Shown one piece after another: positions 63,501 to 64,000 of a DNA stretch of 64,000 nt. The stretch's first letter is position 1; every line of letters begins with the position of its first letter. Location of the stretch: contig NZ_CP084473.1 of assembly GCF_020405225.1 (NCBI RefSeq), forward strand, positions 186,001-250,000. Direction: 5' to 3'. The position numbers and the translations under genes are program-made. The notes under the pieces were generated by a model. The model saw only the letters and a program-made list of their open reading frames with translations. It had not been told where the DNA came from and did not search any database. The DNA comes from Natrinema sp. DC36. Lineage in GTDB: Archaea; Halobacteriota; Halobacteria; Halobacteriales; Natrialbaceae.

Positions 63501-64000
63501 CGGAATCACCGTCGTGACCGGTGTCGTCGGTTCCGCGAGAGTCGATCCGTGAGCCGCCGTCGGCGGCGACCGATCGATCGCCGTGCATTCGGTCGGCGGC
63601 GTCAAGGATCGCTTCGACGGGTTTCTGATAGCCGGTACACCGGCAGAGATTATCGTCGATGGCCTGGCGTACCTCAGCTTCGGTCGGATCGGGGTTATTC
63701 GCGAGTAGCGACTTGGCCTCGATTATCATGCCGGGAATACAGAAACCACATTGGACGGCGAAGTGGTCGACGAACGCCTCCTGAATCGGATGGAGATCGT
63801 CCTGTGTCCCGAGCGCCTCGATCGTTTCGATCTCCGCACCGTCGACGTTCCGGGCGTCAACGCCGCAGGCCATTTTCACTTCACCGTCGACGAACACCTT
63901 CGATGCGCCACAGACGCCACTATCACAGCCACACTTCACGCCCTTGTAGCCGTTCCGTCGCAGTACAGTCGCCAGGTCGTCGTCCGATTCGACCGCCACA
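63493..64000 (-). CDS. Molybdenum hydroxylase [2Fe-2S] subunit (copy 2), start outside window
   Basis: The frame is open to the end of the window, so the first residues are missing. It aligns with copy 1, including QCGFCIPGM and CRCTGYQKPVEA for the second cluster. In the ferredoxin-type cluster the ligand row reads CGCDSGVCGASKV. The positions of Cys41, Cys46 and Cys61 of copy 1 are Cys, but that of Cys49 is Ser (GAS, codon tcg on the minus strand near 63901). An extra Cys lies two residues before the first ligand. The cluster may be Ser-ligated or altered. Confidence 0.85.
   Translation of the reverse strand, partial: VAVESDDDLATVLRRNGYKGVKCGCDSGVCGASKVFVDGEVKMACGVDARNVDGAEIETIEALGTQDDLHPIQEAFVDHFAVQCGFCIPGMIIEAKSLLANNPDPTEAEVRQAIDDNLCRCTGYQKPVEAILDAADRMHGDRSVAADGGSRIDSRGTDDTGHDGDSDE

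Overview
This window looks like a chromosome segment of a halophilic archaeon (class Halobacteria). It is GC-rich and encodes very acidic proteins. Secreted proteins carry twin-arginine/lipobox or Sec/PGF-CTERM signals, many starts have an AT-rich box about 26 nt upstream (leaderless promoters), and marker families are present (RdfA, the archaeal SMC-related protein, DUF7282, DUF7563, TRAM and TFB fragments, CofC). No rRNA, tRNA or CRISPR was recognised.

Layout. (1) 1-12365: a pectin-degradation locus with two PL1 pectate lyases, a pectin methylesterase (CE8), a GH28 polygalacturonase, a probable PL2-like lyase interrupted by an in-frame TGA, a Gfo/Idh/MocA oxidoreductase, an enolase-superfamily dehydratase and a DUF7282 surface protein. 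It continues at 22471-31040 with GH105, KDPG aldolase, KDG kinase, a CBM9-like protein and an SGNH esterase; the kinase and aldolase can carry the 2-keto-3-deoxygluconate end product into central metabolism. (2) 12366-22173: an accessory, partly AT-rich island with rdfA and a zinc-hook SMC-like gene, IS6-family copies, chimeric gene remnants (TFB fused to ArdC) and a 716-bp transposon-like element with a perfect 8-bp target duplication that carries a lipoprotein gene instead of a transposase. (3) 26800-29230: a graveyard of polysaccharide-degradation genes (GH115 tail, heparinase-like tail, truncated IS). (4) 31110-39230: a second island with IS remnants, a mosaic ParA/IclR/SMC pseudogene next to TGAACAC repeats, an MNT/HEPN pair, a tyrosine recombinase cut by an IS, and two small proteins resembling ribosomal protein S17e. 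(5) 39695-64000: a purine-salvage and catabolism locus.

The last locus is the most notable. Two purine permeases, adenine deaminase and a guanine-deaminase-like amidohydrolase feed two paralogous xanthine-dehydrogenase-type molybdenum hydroxylases. Around them lie moeA, a mocA-like cytidylyltransferase, yqeC, a tusA-like gene directly followed by selD, an xdhC-yqeB fusion, and three DsrE/F/H-type genes. SelD with YqeB and YqeC, and no selenocysteine or selenouridine machinery visible here, is the published signature of a selenium-dependent molybdenum hydroxylase system. The likely picture is that selenophosphate made by SelD is used, with YqeB/YqeC/XdhC and possibly the TusA/DsrEFH proteins as chalcogen relays, to mature the cofactor of a xanthine/hypoxanthine hydroxylase.
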